A DNA stretch of 64,000 nt from Undibacterium sp. Jales W-56 (lineage in GTDB: Bacteria; Pseudomonadota; Gammaproteobacteria; Burkholderiales; Burkholderiaceae_D), in the NCBI RefSeq assembly GCF_025548535.1, contig NZ_JAJLQW010000002.1, positions 248,001 to 312,000 on the forward strand, written 5' to 3'. Shown here piece after piece: positions 17,069 through 26,123 of this stretch. Numbering within the stretch: position 1 is the first letter of the stretch; each line of letters opens with the position of its first letter. The position numbers were made by a program, and so were the translations under genes. Under the pieces are notes generated by a model. That model had not been told where the DNA came from. It searched no databases and saw only the letters and a list, made by a program, of their open reading frames with translations.

Positions 17069-17869
17069 TTAACCAGGATACGCGATCAGCGTAGCCACTA
17101 ATTCTACAAAACCGGCTCCGTAACTCTGCCGGGTAACATATCGGGGATGCGCATCAAAGCGATCCAGAAATAAGCGTATATTCGCCACGCCGACTGAATA
17201 AGGATAATGCGCAAACATGCTCGCGTCGTTAGCAGAGTCGCCGACAAAGACATAGCTCCGGCGCGCCTGTTCATCCGCAATCCCGAACACCTCTTGCAAT
17301 ACGCGCTGACTCATACTTTGTTTGGAAAAGTAAGTCACCGATGCATGTGCGTGGATACTGCTGGTCGTGGCAAAGAATCCATAATCCCGGATCAGATCAG
17401 CCACCTGAGCCAATTCTCCGGCCGACAAAGGGGGAATATGTTCAGCGATATCGAATGCCAGATCGCCGACCCGCATAGCTGCATCGTCTGCCACTTGTAC
17501 CTGCGGAAAATGCTCGCTCATCACGCCGGCAAATGCCTGCAACTGCTGTCGATGTTCCTGGCGAGTTGTGGCATCGGCATACCACATCGACTGTAATTGT
17601 CCTTGTTGATCCAGCCAAAATGCACTCGCGCCGTTCTCCGCAATGACTGCATCAAAGCCGCACAAGCGCAGCAAAGGCAAAGTCCAGTAAGTCGGCCTGC
17701 CGGTCACTGCAATGATCTTCAATCCGTTCTGCTGTGCCCGCTGCACTGCATCGAGCACTTCAGCACTGAGCCTGCCATGCGTCGTCAAAGTATCGTCGAT
17801 ATCGGTCAATATGCCGCCTATCTGGCGACGCTCTGCCAGCGGCCAATCTGCCAGCGGCTGCATGCTCAT
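17069..17869 (-). CDS. HAD-IIB family phosphatase
   Basis: A 266-residue protein with HAD motif I ILTDIDDTLTTHG (nucleophile and acid Asp), motif II IIAVTGRPTY, a C2 cap in the middle and motif IV FVGDSANDASMF. This is the Cof/sucrose-phosphatase-like IIB class, which acts on phosphorylated sugars or cofactors. The ATG overlaps the cysB stop by 4 nt, so translation is probably coupled. The substrate is unknown. Coupling to cysB is common in related bacteria but its meaning is unclear. Confidence 0.9.
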   Translation of the reverse strand: MSMQPLADWPLAERRQIGGILTDIDDTLTTHGRLSAEVLDAVQRAQQNGLKIIAVTGRPTYWTLPLLRLCGFDAVIAENGASAFWLDQQGQLQSMWYADATTRQEHRQQLQAFAGVMSEHFPQVQVADDAAMRVGDLAFDIAEHIPPLSAGELAQVADLIRDYGFFATTSSIHAHASVTYFSKQSMSQRVLQEVFGIADEQARRSYVFVGDSANDASMFAHYPYSVGVANIRLFLDRFDAHPRYVTRQSYGAGFVELVATLIAYPG

Positions 17870-18807
17870 AAATCGTAGGTATCCTTACCGCCCTGCATGA
17901 CCTGATCGATGAGCTTGCGGTTCAGCGTCGGCGTCATCAACTCTATGAAAGTGTAAATATAGCTGCGCAAATAGGCGCCCTGCTTGACTGCCACGCGCGA
18001 TACATTCATACCGAATAAATGACCGACCGGAATAGAGCGTAAATCCTTATCGCGCTCGGCATCAAACGCCATGCCTGCAATGATGCCGACGCCCATGCCC
18101 AGCTCCACATAGGTTTTAATCACGTCGGCGTCGATCGCTTCCAGCAATATATCCGGCTTTAAATTACGGATCTCAAATGCATGGTCGATCTTGGTACGCC
18201 CGGCAAATGCGCTGTCGTAAGTGATCAGCGGATAATGCGCAATCTCTTCGAGAGTAATGCTCTTGCTCTTCAGCAGAGGATGATCGGGCGGTACCACGAC
18301 CACATGCTCCCATTGATAGCATGGCAGGGAAATCAAGCCATCGATGCCGGCAATCGCCTCGGTCGCAATCGCCAGATCGGCCTGATCGCGCATCACCATC
18401 TCGGCGATTTGTTTCGGATTGCCTTGCAATAGCGAAAGCCTGACTTTCGGATATTTTTGCATGAAAGCCTGCACCACTTTTGGCAAGGCATAACGCGCTT
18501 GCGTGTGGGTAGTCGCAATGGTGAAACTGCCGGTATCCTGGGCGGCATATTCTTTGCCTATGCGTTTGAGTCCCTCGATCTCTTGCATAATCAGTTCGAC
18601 CGATTTCAACACCGCACGGCCCGGTTCGGTCAGGCCGCGTATGCGCTTGCCGTGGCGAGTGAAGATATCGACGCCCAATTCTTCTTCCAGCTCGATAATC
18701 GCTTTAGACACGCCGGGTTGAGAAGTGAACAGCGCTTTGGCAGCCTCGGTGAGGTTAAAATTTTGCCGCACAGCTTCGCGAACAAAGCGCAATTGGTGTA
18801 GGTTCAT
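17866..18807 (-). CDS. cysB: CysB-type LysR regulator of sulfur assimilation
   Basis: A 313-residue LysR protein starting MNLHQLRFVREAVRQNFNLT, the signature N-terminus of CysB/Cbl. The helix-turn-helix spans residues 1-60 and the effector domain 90-300, with the CysB-like stretches TTHTQARYALP and PLITYDSAFAGR. CysB activates cysteine biosynthesis genes, with N-acetylserine as inducer. It overlaps the HAD phosphatase by 4 nt. Divergently, a patatin autotransporter is transcribed across a 290-bp region. Confidence 0.92.
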   Translation of the reverse strand: MNLHQLRFVREAVRQNFNLTEAAKALFTSQPGVSKAIIELEEELGVDIFTRHGKRIRGLTEPGRAVLKSVELIMQEIEGLKRIGKEYAAQDTGSFTIATTHTQARYALPKVVQAFMQKYPKVRLSLLQGNPKQIAEMVMRDQADLAIATEAIAGIDGLISLPCYQWEHVVVVPPDHPLLKSKSITLEEIAHYPLITYDSAFAGRTKIDHAFEIRNLKPDILLEAIDADVIKTYVELGMGVGIIAGMAFDAERDKDLRSIPVGHLFGMNVSRVAVKQGAYLRSYIYTFIELMTPTLNRKLIDQVMQGGKDTYDL

Positions 18808-19097
18808 GGATTAGCCTTGGTGTATCGGATTAATTTTTTGCGCAATCTGGCAAAAATCCTGGTACTTGGGTCGGTTGAATCATTTTGCAGACAACAGCTT
18901 GCTTTGATTTTTACAAACTTGCCAACTGCCCCTAGTATACATTCTAATCACGGCGGTTCGGCATTAATGCAGATTTCCCCCTGAGGAAAGACCTGCGAAG
19001 CTCGCTTATCATGTTTATCGTGCATATCGTGTTATAACGGCCACCGCGACCACTTTCCAGAATTCAGTCTCATTCTTAGATAGATCCCCTTATCGTT

Positions 19098-21371
19098 ATG
19101 CGTCTAATGCACCAATATTCCCCTCTGCTGCTCAGCCTCTTCGTCGGTCTCTCTGCTGTATTCACGGGCAGCGCCCAGGCGGAACGCCTGACGGTGCACA
19201 AGCCCGACGGCAGAGCACCTAAGATTTGCCTGGCCTTGTCCGGCGGCGGCGCGCGCGGCTTTGCCCATGTCGGTATTTTAAAAACCCTGGAAGCACTGAA
19301 TGTGCCGGTTGACTGCATCGCCGGCACTAGCATGGGTGCGGTAGTTGGCGGCTTATACGCGGCGGGTTTATCGGCCACAGAAATTGAGCAAAAATTAGAA
19401 GCTCTCAAACTCAATGACGTCGCGCTGGATCGGGTCGAGCGCCGCATGCTGCCGCAAGCGATACGCGAGGAGGATACCCAGTATCCGCTGGGCGCAACCC
19501 TGGGGCTGAGCGCCAGCGGGGTGCGGCTTCCCACCGGCGCGGTGCAGGCCACGCAATTTCTGGAACTGCTGCAAAACTGGACGATTCATATTCAGCCCGA
19601 CATCAAATTCGACCGTCTGCCGATTCCGTTCCGTGCGGTCGCCACCGATCTGGAGAATGGCAAAATGGTGGTGTTCGATCAAGGCCCTTTGCATACTGCG
19701 ATCCGTGCCAGCATGGCGGCGCCGGGAGTGTTTGCACCAATCGAGGTGAATGGCCGTCTGTTGACCGATGGCGGCCTGGTGCGCAACCTGCCCGTCGATA
19801 TCGCGCGCAGCATGGGTGCCGACATCGTGATTGCCGTGAATATCGGCACGCCGCTGCTACCGCGCGACAAATTGCAATCGCTGTTTAATGTCAGTCAGCA
19901 AATGGTGAATATTCTCACCGAACAAAACGTCGAAGCGCAAAAAGCGTCGTTGCATCCGCCCGATATTCTGATCGAACCGGATCTCGGCACCATCAGTTTT
20001 ATGGATTTTGGACGCGCCTCTGAAGCATCGGCGATCGGCCAGGTAGCAGCGCAAGGCATACAAGACAAATTGATCGCGCTCAGCCTGCCGCCGCATCTGT
20101 ATGTCGCCAGACAGCAAGCCCGCCTGCGTCCGCAACTGCCGAGTATTGACATCGGTTTTATCGATATAGAAAGCAATGGCCTGATTCCTGAGAGCGATAT
20201 CCGACGCCAGATTTCGATACAAAAAGGCAGTAAATACGATGCTGAAGAAATCAATCGCAAACTCGCCGTCATGAATATCTCACGCGAGTACGACAGCATC
20301 AATCATGAACTGATCCAGCGCGATGGCGAATACGGCGTGCGCATCAATGCCAAAGGGCGAAATTGGGGACCGCATTTTTTACGCTTTGGACTGGCTTTAT
20401 CCAGTGGCTTTGAAGGTACCGGCGGATTCCGCCTGCAGGTGGGTCATCGCCGTCCCTGGTTGACTGACAGCGGCCTGGAATGGCGTAACGATGTCGAATT
20501 CGGCAATGTGATTCGCCTGCGCACTGAGCTGCGCCAGCCCTTGTTCGAACGCGAAGGCATGTTCGTCGCGCCGTATCTGGAACTGGGGCAAAATACCCGG
20601 AATTTTTACAATGGCGATACCCGGATTGCCGAATATAATTTCCGCTCCGACCAGGCCGGCATCGATCTGGCGTTCCCCTTAGGCGAGCAAAGTAGCTTGG
20701 GAGAAGCGCGGGTGGGGCTGGCTGTCAATCATTATCGCGTGCGACCGAAACTCGGCGGTTTATTGCTGGCAGGCGACAATGGCACGCTTATCCCGACCGC
20801 CTTGCCAAGTGCGGATCTGCAGCAGGTCGGGCTTAAAACCTCCTTCGTCATCGATCAGTTAAGCGATCCGGCCTTCCCCCGTTACGGCTATAAATTGGGC
20901 AGCAACCTGTTTGCCGGCGTCGATAAGACGCGTACCAATTTTCAAGAATTGTCGTTCAACAGCGTGTGGGCGCAAAGTATCGACAATCACAGTATCAACT
21001 TGAAATTCAGCGGTTCCGGTCTGTTTCAAAATGACACCGAGATCCGTGGCATAGGCGCCACTCTGGGCGGATTTCAACAGCTATCGGCCTATCAGCCAGA
21101 TCAGTTTGCCGGCAATTACATGCTGTACGGCAGCGCGACCTATCTGCTGCGTGCAGTGAAATTCGATCTGGCGGGACAAAGTCTGTTCCTCGGCACTTCG
21201 CTGGAAGCAGGCAATGTCTGGAACACCAAGAATGAAATCTCGCTGTCATCCCTGCGCAAGAGTGCCAGTTTGTTTGCCGGATTCAATAGTTTCCTGGGAC
21301 CGATTTATTTAGGTGTTGCAGCCGGACCGGCAGGTGCCAGAAACGTGTTCTTCCAGCTGGGACGACAATAG
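19098..21371 (+). CDS. Patatin-like phospholipase autotransporter (type Vd, PlpD-like)
   Basis: A 757-residue protein. A signal peptide ends near GSAQAE (residue 29; Met4 is an alternative start). The patatin domain occupies about residues 40-240, with oxyanion hole GGGARGFAHVG, nucleophile Ser in GTSMG and catalytic Asp in TDGGLVRN. A POTRA-like segment (about 350-415) and a 16-strand-type beta-barrel (about 430-757, ending FFQLGRQ) follow. This is the architecture of PlpD, in which the lipase passes through its own outer-membrane barrel. It acts on phospholipids at the cell surface or after release. It lies alone, divergent from cysB. Confidence 0.93.
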   Translation: MRLMHQYSPLLLSLFVGLSAVFTGSAQAERLTVHKPDGRAPKICLALSGGGARGFAHVGILKTLEALNVPVDCIAGTSMGAVVGGLYAAGLSATEIEQKLEALKLNDVALDRVERRMLPQAIREEDTQYPLGATLGLSASGVRLPTGAVQATQFLELLQNWTIHIQPDIKFDRLPIPFRAVATDLENGKMVVFDQGPLHTAIRASMAAPGVFAPIEVNGRLLTDGGLVRNLPVDIARSMGADIVIAVNIGTPLLPRDKLQSLFNVSQQMVNILTEQNVEAQKASLHPPDILIEPDLGTISFMDFGRASEASAIGQVAAQGIQDKLIALSLPPHLYVARQQARLRPQLPSIDIGFIDIESNGLIPESDIRRQISIQKGSKYDAEEINRKLAVMNISREYDSINHELIQRDGEYGVRINAKGRNWGPHFLRFGLALSSGFEGTGGFRLQVGHRRPWLTDSGLEWRNDVEFGNVIRLRTELRQPLFEREGMFVAPYLELGQNTRNFYNGDTRIAEYNFRSDQAGIDLAFPLGEQSSLGEARVGLAVNHYRVRPKLGGLLLAGDNGTLIPTALPSADLQQVGLKTSFVIDQLSDPAFPRYGYKLGSNLFAGVDKTRTNFQELSFNSVWAQSIDNHSINLKFSGSGLFQNDTEIRGIGATLGGFQQLSAYQPDQFAGNYMLYGSATYLLRAVKFDLAGQSLFLGTSLEAGNVWNTKNEISLSSLRKSASLFAGFNSFLGPIYLGVAAGPAGARNVFFQLGRQ

Positions 21372-21458
21372 AATTATCTTGAGCAATTTATATACTGGGA
21401 CGCAGTATATTTTTGCTACACAACAGAAAAGCGCGGATAAAGCCTGTTTTATAAAAAA

Positions 21459-21483
21459 ATAAGGGGAGTATATTTCCCCTTAT
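21459..21483 (-). terminator. Intrinsic terminator of the FAH-family gene
   Basis: A 9-bp stem, ATAAGGGGA/TCCCCTTAT, has a 7-nt loop. On the minus strand a run of T follows directly, so it ends the fumarylacetoacetase-family transcript. Confidence 0.8.
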
Positions 21484-21564
21484 CTGTTTCAGCGTATTAT
21501 TCCACTTCATCGTTGCATCACTTCATCACCTCAATAACACGCGCTGCGCATTCGCCCAAAACGA

Positions 21565-22551
21565 CTATCTGGCAATCTCAACCACGCTCTGGTCAATCGC
21601 GCCAAAAATCGATTTGCCGTTTTTATCCAGCATCTCGATCTTGATGTTATCGCCGAATTTCATGAAGGAAGTGGTCGCTTCGCCATGTGCGATCATCTCC
21701 AGCGCACGTTGTTCAGCGATGCAGCTATAGCCTTTGGCCGCATCCTTGTTCGACACCGTACCCGAACCGATAATCGTGCCGGCGCGGGCGTTGCGGGTCT
21801 TGCATAAATGCGTGATCAATTGCGGGAATGAGAACACCATATCGACACCCGCATTGGGCTGGCCGACCAGATTGCCGTTCCAGGTCGAGCGCAACGGCAG
21901 ATGGACTTTGCCATCCTTCCAGGCATCGCCCAGTTCATCCGGCGTCACTGCAACCGGCGAAAAACTCGATGCCGGTTTGGATTGAAAAAAGCCAAAGCCT
22001 TTAGCCAGCTCCGCCGGGATCAGATTGCGCAAGGACACATCATTCACCAGCATCAACAGGCGAATATACTCAGCGGCATGCTGTACCTTGACGCCCATCG
22101 GCACGTCGCCGGTGATGACGGCGATCTCGCTTTCGAAGTCGATGCCCCACTCTTCCGAGCCCAATTCGATATCGTCTCGCGGCCCGATAAAATCATCGCT
22201 GCCACCCTGATACATCAGCGGATCATGCCAGAAACTGTCCGGCATATCGGCATTGCGCGCCTTGCGCACCAGTTCCACATGATTCACATACGAGGAACCG
22301 TCGGCCCATTGAAAAGCCCGGGGCAACGGCGCCATGCATTTGGCCGGGTCGAAGTCAAAGGCATTGCTTGCCCTGCCTGTATTCAGGCGCTCATACGCCT
22401 GTTGCAATTGCGGTCCGATAAAATTCCAGTCATCCAGTGCGCGCTGCAAAGTCGGCGCCATCGCGTCGGCCATCATGGCGGTTTTTAAATCGCGCGAAAC
22501 GATCATCAGTTGACCGTCACGGGAACCATCTTTCAGGGTAGCGAGTTTCAT
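21565..22551 (-). CDS. Fumarylacetoacetate hydrolase-family protein
   Basis: A 328-residue protein. The C-terminal two thirds is the FAH fold. Metal ligands fit the acidic sites in EWGIDFESEIAVITGDVP, with the stretches MLVNDVSLR and KPASSFSPVAVTP and the conserved segment GTIIGSGTVSN. The N-terminal 80 residues form the small domain. Members cleave carbon-carbon bonds in beta-diketo acids during aromatic degradation. No pathway neighbours are adjacent. Length and organisation match the bacterial fumarylacetoacetase-like group, but the substrate is open. Confidence 0.92.
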   Translation of the reverse strand: MKLATLKDGSRDGQLMIVSRDLKTAMMADAMAPTLQRALDDWNFIGPQLQQAYERLNTGRASNAFDFDPAKCMAPLPRAFQWADGSSYVNHVELVRKARNADMPDSFWHDPLMYQGGSDDFIGPRDDIELGSEEWGIDFESEIAVITGDVPMGVKVQHAAEYIRLLMLVNDVSLRNLIPAELAKGFGFFQSKPASSFSPVAVTPDELGDAWKDGKVHLPLRSTWNGNLVGQPNAGVDMVFSFPQLITHLCKTRNARAGTIIGSGTVSNKDAAKGYSCIAEQRALEMIAHGEATTSFMKFGDNIKIEMLDKNGKSIFGAIDQSVVEIAR

Positions 22552-22989
22552 AGGGTGTTTTACTTAGGGTTTGTTAATTTGTGAGCATTTTACCTTGTAG
22601 TCATGGCTGATTACACTTGGGAAATTAGTTTGAATTCTTCATGCCAGCGGTTGTCAATAAATACAACCAGCTAATCGAAGGAAACGTTCCGCCATCAACA
22701 AGTAGATATCGATCATCGCTATCAAGATTTGTAAAATTGGGAGGAGTACCAATCGCTGCAACTGCCAAATGGTTGCCAGTGAGTTGCCGACCAATCCTTG
22801 CTCGCCATAGAGAGCCACTTGCACACCCGACAGGTCGCCCACAAGACCTGTGTCTTGATACCAATTTCTTTCTCCCGCTCATCAACTCCAGTATTGGCAT
22901 CAACTATTTGTAAATTTTTATTCGCAAATCGTATTGCGAATCATTATCGTTTACAGTAAAATTAATTCCCATTGTTGAAAAGGTAAAAC
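22552..22989. other. 438-bp region without a recognisable gene before the siderophore locus
   Basis: It holds the promoter of the FAH gene on one side and the Fur box of the siderophore genes on the other. Between 22625 and 22913 several overlapping open frames exist on both strands. One is hydrophobic on the minus strand (22654-22842), but none has a ribosome site or family resemblance; decayed sequence is possible. Confidence 0.4.
22930..22948 (+). promoter_or_regulatory. Fur box
   Basis: CGTATTGCGAATCATTATC matches 14 of 19 positions of the Fur consensus GATAATGATAATCATTATC. It lies 42 bp before the start of the siderophore synthetase gene, as expected for iron-dependent repression of the whole run 22990-29516. 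Confidence 0.75.
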
Positions 22990-24864
22990 ATGAATGCGAT
23001 CTTGAAATCTCTGGAAGCGACGGATTACCCACAACCTCCCTTGGCTGCGGCATTTTGCACAACGGCAGCGCGCAAACGCGGCTTGCAGAGAACGCTACAA
23101 GCACTGTTCCGGGAAAAGCTGTTGAACGCGGAACATTTGATCAGCGAAGGGGCAATTTCCTGGCTGCCGTTATGGTCGCAGCAATCGATGTTGCGCTTTG
23201 AGGGCTTGCATCTGGGCCGAATCGGCAATTGCGATTTGGCTGGGCCAGTCTCATGTCACAAAAGCGGCGAACGCCCGCGCGCGCTCTCGACCTCTTCCGC
23301 ACTGATCGCGTTCGTGGCCGATGCGCTGCCATGCGCCGCCTCCCCCGATGCTATTCAGCGCCTGATACGTGAACTGGACAACAGCACTGAGAATGACGCG
23401 CTTTGCCTGAGCTATCGCGATCAATGGGCGCAGGAACTCAGCGAGTCCATCAAAGCCAGCGGCCAGTCCGGCCTGATTGCGATGCTGATGCATGCATCGC
23501 CGGAGCAATATGCCAATCCTGCGCTGTTGCTGGAGCAATGGGGCACGCTTGGCCATCCCTGGCACCCCGGTTACAAAACCAAACTGGGCTTGAGCACCCA
23601 GGAAGTGATGGCAATGTCGCCCGAATTCAAGCCGGTAGTAGCAGTGTCGTTAGCGGCGATCCGGGCTAGCAAGGCGCATATTGCCGTGGCGCAGGAAGGC
23701 TGCGACTATCGTTCCTGGTTTGCAGCCATCTTTCCGCAAGCAATGCAGGCTTGGGAGCATGCGCTGCGCCAGCGCCAACAGGACCCGGAAGACTGGCTGC
23801 CGCTGCCGGTCCACCCTTACCAGGCATCCCGTCTGATTCCGGAAAAATTCGCCGCAGAAATCGTCCAAGGCGATCTATTTCTGTTGGCTGAAGTCGCGCT
23901 CAGCGCTTCGCCCACCATGTCCTTCCGAACCGTCGTGCCGGACGGCTCACCGCTATTGCCGCATTTTAAATTGCCGGTATCGTTGCGGCTGACCAGCGTA
24001 CAGCGCACCGTATCGCCCAAGTCGGCCGTGATGGGGCCGCGCCTGACCAGCATGTTAAACAGCATCATCGCCGCCGAGGGCGGATTCGATAGTACGCTGG
24101 ATATCGTGGGTGAAGATATCGGCCTCTACTATGCCGACCCGGACGATGATCGCGCCCGGCACTTATCCGTGCTGTTTCGCAGCAATCCGATGCAGAAGCG
24201 CAGCGCCACGCTCTTTCCGATACCTGCAGGATCTCTGTTTGCCGACTCGCCTGTCGATGGGCGCGCCCTGGTAACGGAACTGGTTGCGCTGCGCTACGGT
24301 GACCATGGCCACGGCGCATTGCAGTTTTATCAGTGTTATGTAGACACGGTGCTGACCGCCGCCCTGAGCGCCTATCTTTTGTACGGCATCGCGTTTGAAG
24401 CACACCAGCAAAATAGTTTCATCATGCTGAACTCCAGCTATGAACCTGTAAAACTGTTGGTGCGCGATTTTGGCGACTTGCGTATCCACGGTCCCAGCCT
24501 GCGCCGAGCGGGCTTAACTTTGGATGCCTATCGGCCCGGCCACAGTGTATTTGAAGCCGATGAACCGGTTCGCGACAAGCTATTGCATGCAACCATGCTA
24601 TGTCATCTTGCCGAACTTGGCTTACTGCTGGCATGCAGTTACCGCTGTCCCGAGGCCGGTTTCTGGGACGTGCTGCGACAGTCCACAGTCAAGGTTTTTG
24701 AACTCCTCCGCGACCGTACCGACGCACAGCGTTGGGAAACGGAACGCCGGGCTGTGCTGGAATCTGCCTGGCCGGCAAAGGCTTTCCTGAAGATGCGTTT
24801 ATCGGATACGTCCGATGACGTGCACGGCTGCATGCCTAATCCGCTGGCAGATCCGGCAAAGTGA
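22990..24864 (+). CDS. NIS siderophore synthetase (IucA/IucC family)
   Basis: A 624-residue NRPS-independent siderophore synthetase that joins a carboxylate such as citrate to an amine using ATP. Key motifs are the ATP-site stretches GHPWHPGYKTKLG (about residue 194) and LPVHPYQASR (about 277), TMSFRTVVPDG, and the C-terminal carboxylate-site region AYLLYGIAFEAHQQN with RDFGDLRIHG. It covers the IucA/IucC core and the FhuF-like C-terminal part, the usual length. It is the only synthetase in the locus, with no decarboxylase or hydroxylase. This fits a product made from citrate plus a common diamine, such as rhizoferrin. A Fur box lies just upstream. Confidence 0.93.
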   Translation: MNAILKSLEATDYPQPPLAAAFCTTAARKRGLQRTLQALFREKLLNAEHLISEGAISWLPLWSQQSMLRFEGLHLGRIGNCDLAGPVSCHKSGERPRALSTSSALIAFVADALPCAASPDAIQRLIRELDNSTENDALCLSYRDQWAQELSESIKASGQSGLIAMLMHASPEQYANPALLLEQWGTLGHPWHPGYKTKLGLSTQEVMAMSPEFKPVVAVSLAAIRASKAHIAVAQEGCDYRSWFAAIFPQAMQAWEHALRQRQQDPEDWLPLPVHPYQASRLIPEKFAAEIVQGDLFLLAEVALSASPTMSFRTVVPDGSPLLPHFKLPVSLRLTSVQRTVSPKSAVMGPRLTSMLNSIIAAEGGFDSTLDIVGEDIGLYYADPDDDRARHLSVLFRSNPMQKRSATLFPIPAGSLFADSPVDGRALVTELVALRYGDHGHGALQFYQCYVDTVLTAALSAYLLYGIAFEAHQQNSFIMLNSSYEPVKLLVRDFGDLRIHGPSLRRAGLTLDAYRPGHSVFEADEPVRDKLLHATMLCHLAELGLLLACSYRCPEAGFWDVLRQSTVKVFELLRDRTDAQRWETERRAVLESAWPAKAFLKMRLSDTSDDVHGCMPNPLADPAK

Positions 24865-26096
24865 GTGACGGTTCCGCTGCCCATCGTCGGAATGACGGAG
24901 CCTTGCACAGGCTGTTCCTGATCCAGCTGTTGTCCATGGGCGCAATGGAAATGAGCGCACCGTTCTGGCCGCTGCATTTGCGCCAGTTGGGGCAGCTCAC
25001 GCCCACAACGCTGGCCTGGGCCAGTAGCGTCGCATATGCCGGCCCTGTGGTAATGGCAATGATTTTTACGCCGCTGTGGGGCCGGCTCGGCGATCGGGTC
25101 GGCCACAAGCCCATGCTGCTGCGCGCCTTGGTGGCGCTGGCGCTGACCCAGCTTTGGATAGGCTGTACCGAAGATACCGCCGCCATTCTGGCGGCGCGGC
25201 TGACGCAGGGAGCACTGGCCGGTTTCATTGCCAGCGCCCAGGCTTACGGTGCCAACCTGGTCGCTGCTCCGCAACGCGGCGCTTTAATGGCGCGCCTGCA
25301 GGTTGCTACGGCGATTGGCTCGGTGCTCGGCCCCATGCTCGGGGGCTGGTGGTATGACACGCAGGGTTTTAGCGTGGTCAATTTGATTGCTGCTGCGATT
25401 TGTGTCGCCTGCGCGTTTGTTGCCTGGCTGGGGTTGCCTACGATCACGGCGGTGCCTCGAACGCTGCAACGGCAAGAAGGCAATCGGGTTCCCCCGGTGT
25501 TGTCGCCGCTGTACGGGCTGCTGCTTGCGATCGTGCTGATCCAGACCGGCAAGATGATGCCGCAGGCTTTCTTCGGCTTGTTCGCCGAGCAAGTGTTGTC
25601 GGCGCCTTCCTGGATGACCGGTCTGTGCTATGGCGCCACGGCGCTGGGTTTATGCATGGCTGCTCCGCTATGGGCCAAGCGCTTTGGGGACCGGACCCGC
25701 AACGACATATTGCGCGAAGTGGAGTGGATTTGCTGGCTGTGTGTCGGCGTCGTTGCGATACAGGCGATCAGTCGGGATGTCGTCTTGTTTGTGCTGGCCC
25801 GGCTGCTATGGGGCGTTTGCCTTGCCGCCCTGCTGCCGGTCTTCTATGGACTGCTGTCGCGCCAGGCCGACGCCCGGCATCAGGGCTTGGTGCTGGCCGC
25901 CGGCAATAGCGCAGCCAAAGCCGGCGCCTTGCTTGGCATAGCCGCAGGCGCTCTGGCGCTTGCCTGCCTGCCTGCGCCTTACCTGTTCTGGCCGGTGGTC
26001 GCGGCGTATGCCGTCACGGCAATTGCGCTGCGCTTAATACGTCGCAAATTACGTCGCAACTTGGTGTTGGATTCCATGCTGAATCCAATGTCATAA
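24861..26096 (+). CDS. MFS transporter, probable siderophore exporter
   Basis: A 411-residue protein with twelve hydrophobic segments and the MFS loop 2-3 motif GRLGDRVGHKPMLLRA. The GTG start overlaps the synthetase stop by 4 nt, so the genes are translationally coupled. That coupling makes export of the siderophore its likely job, as with LbtB of Legionella or FslB of Francisella beside a single NIS synthetase. The C-terminus is basic (RLIRRKLRRN). It lies 27 nt before the receptor gene. Confidence 0.9.
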   Translation: MSDGSAAHRRNDGALHRLFLIQLLSMGAMEMSAPFWPLHLRQLGQLTPTTLAWASSVAYAGPVVMAMIFTPLWGRLGDRVGHKPMLLRALVALALTQLWIGCTEDTAAILAARLTQGALAGFIASAQAYGANLVAAPQRGALMARLQVATAIGSVLGPMLGGWWYDTQGFSVVNLIAAAICVACAFVAWLGLPTITAVPRTLQRQEGNRVPPVLSPLYGLLLAIVLIQTGKMMPQAFFGLFAEQVLSAPSWMTGLCYGATALGLCMAAPLWAKRFGDRTRNDILREVEWICWLCVGVVAIQAISRDVVLFVLARLLWGVCLAALLPVFYGLLSRQADARHQGLVLAAGNSAAKAGALLGIAAGALALACLPAPYLFWPVVAAYAVTAIALRLIRRKLRRNLVLDSMLNPMS

Positions 26097-26123
26097 AAAT
26101 TTTAAAACCAAAAGAGAGAAATC

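Noticed and set aside
22625..22913. Overlapping open frames before the siderophore genes
   Set aside because: They conflict in strand and frame, lack ribosome sites and match no family I recognise.
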